From Alphaproteobacteria bacterium (GTDB taxonomy: Bacteria; Pseudomonadota; Alphaproteobacteria; UBA828), in NCBI GenBank assembly GCA_030604165.1, contig JAUVWK010000137.1:1-7142 (forward strand): a stretch of DNA of 7,142 nt, written 5' to 3'. Under the pieces are notes generated by a model. It was not told the DNA's origin. It saw only the letters and a program-made list of their open reading frames with translations, and searched no databases. This document shows, piece after piece, positions 5,341 to 7,142 of the stretch (the stretch's first letter is position 1; each line of letters opens with the position of its first letter). The translations under genes and the position numbers were made by a program.

Positions 5341-6186
5341 ATGGTTGAACACAGCTCCGGCGCGGCGCAGAAGCGCTCCTTTCATTTTCATCTCGTATCC
5401 GACGCGACCGGCGAGACCGTGATTACGGTGGCCCGGGCGGCGAGCGCGCAGTTTGAAGGCGTGGAGGCCGTCGAGCATCTCTGGTCGCTGGTCAGAACCG
5501 AGAATCAGCTGAAACGCGTTTTGGCAAATGTCGAAGTCAATCCGGGCATCGTCATGTTCACGCTCGTAGACGATGATCTGCGTACTTTGCTGCAGGAAGG
5601 CTGTCGCACCCTCGATGTCCCCTGTATCCCGCTGCTCGACCTGGTAATCGCCACGCTGAGCGGCTTTCTCGGGGTCGAGAGCAGAAATTTGCCCGGCGGT
5701 CAGCACGTCATGGATGCCCAGTATTTCGACCGCATCGAGGCGATGAACTTCGCGCTGACCCATGACGACGGCCAATCGGCCGTAACCCTGAACGACGCCG
5801 ATATTGTGCTCGTCGGCGTCTCGCGCACCTCAAAGACACCGACCTGTTTTTACTTGGCAAACCGCGGTCTGAAAACGGCCAACGTGCCACTCGTGCCCGG
5901 CTGCCCTCTGCCGGCGGAGCTCGAAACATTGGCCAAGCCGCTCGTGGTTGGGCTGACGCGCGGTGCGGATCAATTGGTGGCGATTCGGCGCAATCGACTG
6001 CGCATGATCGGCCAGGGCGAGGAAACCGAATATATCGACCCCACCGTGGTGGGCGAGGAGGTCAAGGACGCACGCCGGCTGTTCGCCAAGGCGGAGTGGC
6101 CTGTGATTGACGTCACCCGCCGCTCGATCGAAGAGACAGCGGCCGCGATCCTGCAACTCTATACGCGGCGTATCGATGGCGAGTAA
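5341..6186 (+). CDS. Pyruvate, phosphate dikinase regulatory protein (DUF299 kinase/pyrophosphorylase)
   Basis: This family acts on pyruvate phosphate dikinase or PEP synthase. It inactivates the enzyme by ADP-dependent Thr phosphorylation and reactivates it by Pi-dependent dephosphorylation that yields PPi. The 281 residues show the family start FHFHLVSDATGETVITVARA (14-33), the conserved middle YFDRIEAMNFALTHDDGQ (128-145), the P-loop GVSRTSKTPT (159-168), and the C-terminal VIDVTRRSIEETAAAIL (255-271). Length is normal. The ATG is directly preceded by TTTTATCCC with no Shine-Dalgarno, and no upstream in-frame alternative is needed. It is the counterpart of Caulobacter CC0001 and Rickettsia RP001, the gene next to the chromosomal origin, and is divergent from hemE. 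It is followed at 16 bp by a convergent gene of unknown function. Whether the target is PPDK or PEP synthase cannot be told from sequence here; PPDK is usual in this group. Confidence 0.93.
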   Translation: MVEHSSGAAQKRSFHFHLVSDATGETVITVARAASAQFEGVEAVEHLWSLVRTENQLKRVLANVEVNPGIVMFTLVDDDLRTLLQEGCRTLDVPCIPLLDLVIATLSGFLGVESRNLPGGQHVMDAQYFDRIEAMNFALTHDDGQSAVTLNDADIVLVGVSRTSKTPTCFYLANRGLKTANVPLVPGCPLPAELETLAKPLVVGLTRGADQLVAIRRNRLRMIGQGEETEYIDPTVVGEEVKDARRLFAKAEWPVIDVTRRSIEETAAAILQLYTRRIDGE

Positions 6187-6202
6187 GCCGAGCGCGCGAA
6201 TC

Positions 6203-7141
6203 TCACTCTTCCGGACGCCAATGGAATGGCAGCGCCGGCGCGTCGTGGCCCGGCAGCGGTAAGATCGTTTGCTCCACGAGTTCGAGCCAGGGCATGGCAA
6301 GGTCGCCGGCCGGATCGGCGCGCATGGGTTCGGCACGCGGCGGCGGCGTGGCCGCGGCGGTGCGCCGGAAACGGGCCCGAAACGAGACCACCTCGCGTTT
6401 CTCTTGGCGCTTTTCCGGGAGCGTCGCCACGACGTAGGATTTACCCAGCGAGGCGCTATCCGGGCGCAGCGCGCGGGGGTCCACGGCGATCAGAAAGTGG
6501 TGCGCCACGGTGTCGCTCTCGTCAAGCACGATGAGCCGACAATCCTCTCCGCAAGATGCGAAAACGGCGAATCGCATGCCCTTGTCCGCGAGCAGTTGGG
6601 CGGCCATTGCGGCCGCGCTCTTGCGGCCCGAGGCGCTGGGCGCGTAGCCGAAATATTCGTAGTACTTGTCTTCCAGGGCCTCGACAAAGGATTCACCGCG
6701 TTCGAACAGGCGCTGTTGCAGATAGCCCAAGTCGCACGCGAGGTGACGAATGGCATTGTCCGTCAAGCGCTCGATCTTGACATGCATGTGGGTCAGAGCG
6801 AACGGTAGGTCTTGCGGCGCCGCCCCCTCGGCATGCTGGATCAGGAGGCAATAATCGACGGCGAGCAGTCGATTGAGCAGGGCGTGGAAGGCCGGCGAGG
6901 CGGAGGCACAATGCTCCGGCTCGATGCTCGCGCGATCGATATCGGGCGCGAGGCGGGCCAGGTTGGCCTGGTTTACTTCATTGGCGCGGCGGATACGAAT
7001 ATGCTTCTTTAGGGCCGCCGGCACCGTGCCGTCAGCCTGAATAATCAGCGCCGTACGCTGGAACGGGTGTTCCTTCGTCGCCGTGCTGGTGCCAGGGACC
7101 AAGCTCCCGCGTGGCAGGAAGGGGTAGAGTTTGCCGTGCCG
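6203..7141 (-). CDS. Uncharacterised protein, 5' end outside the window
   Basis: I do not recognise this protein. The frame is open to the window edge, giving 312 visible residues. The TTG at 7102 is an internal possibility only, since upstream codons read RHGKLYPFLPRGSL and look coding. There is no signal peptide or membrane segment in the visible part. It is a soluble, mixed-charge protein. An N-terminal part contains HIRIRRANEVNQANLARLAP. A middle part contains FVEALEDKYYEYFGYAP, with ASCGEDC and VAHHFLIAVDPRALRP following. There is a low-complexity Pro/Arg linker around TPPPRAEP, and the C-terminal tail is FHWRPEE. Codon use resembles that of its neighbours and its mirror frames have no better candidate. 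It converges on the PPDK regulator with a 16-bp gap and occupies the place where maf and aroE are often found. That it is coding is likely; its function is unknown. Confidence 0.7.
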   Translation of the reverse strand, partial: RHGKLYPFLPRGSLVPGTSTATKEHPFQRTALIIQADGTVPAALKKHIRIRRANEVNQANLARLAPDIDRASIEPEHCASASPAFHALLNRLLAVDYCLLIQHAEGAAPQDLPFALTHMHVKIERLTDNAIRHLACDLGYLQQRLFERGESFVEALEDKYYEYFGYAPSASGRKSAAAMAAQLLADKGMRFAVFASCGEDCRLIVLDESDTVAHHFLIAVDPRALRPDSASLGKSYVVATLPEKRQEKREVVSFRARFRRTAAATPPPRAEPMRADPAGDLAMPWLELVEQTILPLPGHDAPALPFHWRPEE

Positions 7142-7142
7142 C

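Overview
The window reads as a GC-rich alphaproteobacterial chromosome, most like a Rhodospirillales-type genome. The basis is the hemE-hemH-rho order and a PPDK-regulatory (DUF299) gene divergent from hemE. In Caulobacter crescentus and Rickettsia prowazekii the gap between hemE and this DUF299 gene (RP001/CC0001) holds the chromosomal replication origin. The most important reading of the window is therefore that 4935-5340 is a candidate oriC.

Layout, left to right. 2-199 (+) is the 3' end of an alpha/beta hydrolase. It converges on an EamA/DMT-family transporter (1097-210, -) that carries an in-frame TGA exactly where a Trp codon is expected, so it is probably a pseudogene. Next on the minus strand is rho (2453-1197), an intact 418-residue transcription termination factor. 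Its ~160-nt leader has a recognisable promoter, a C-rich/G-poor rut-like stretch and a strong hairpin, which suggests Rho autoregulation. Upstream lies the haem operon hemE (4934-3861) and hemH (3839-2787), separated by 21 nt. They encode the uroporphyrinogen decarboxylase and ferrochelatase steps. hemE appears to start at a GTG that overlaps the TGA of a 15-codon leader ORF. That leader ORF has the only strong Shine-Dalgarno sequence I noticed in the window.

The 406-bp hemE/DUF299 gap contains an AT-rich block, six GANTC (CcrM-type) sites in 227 bp, several 7/9 matches to DnaA boxes, and short direct repeats. No perfect TTATNCACA box was found. To its right, 5341-6186 (+) encodes the PPDK regulatory kinase/pyrophosphorylase. 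It is followed by a convergent, unrecognised gene that runs off the window (7141-6203, -). The maf-aroE-coaE-dnaQ genes that often follow the DUF299 gene are not seen, so synteny appears broken on that side.

No tRNA, rRNA, CRISPR array or insertion sequence was seen. Genes other than the transporter look intact, and the standard bacterial code applies (hemH itself ends at TGA).
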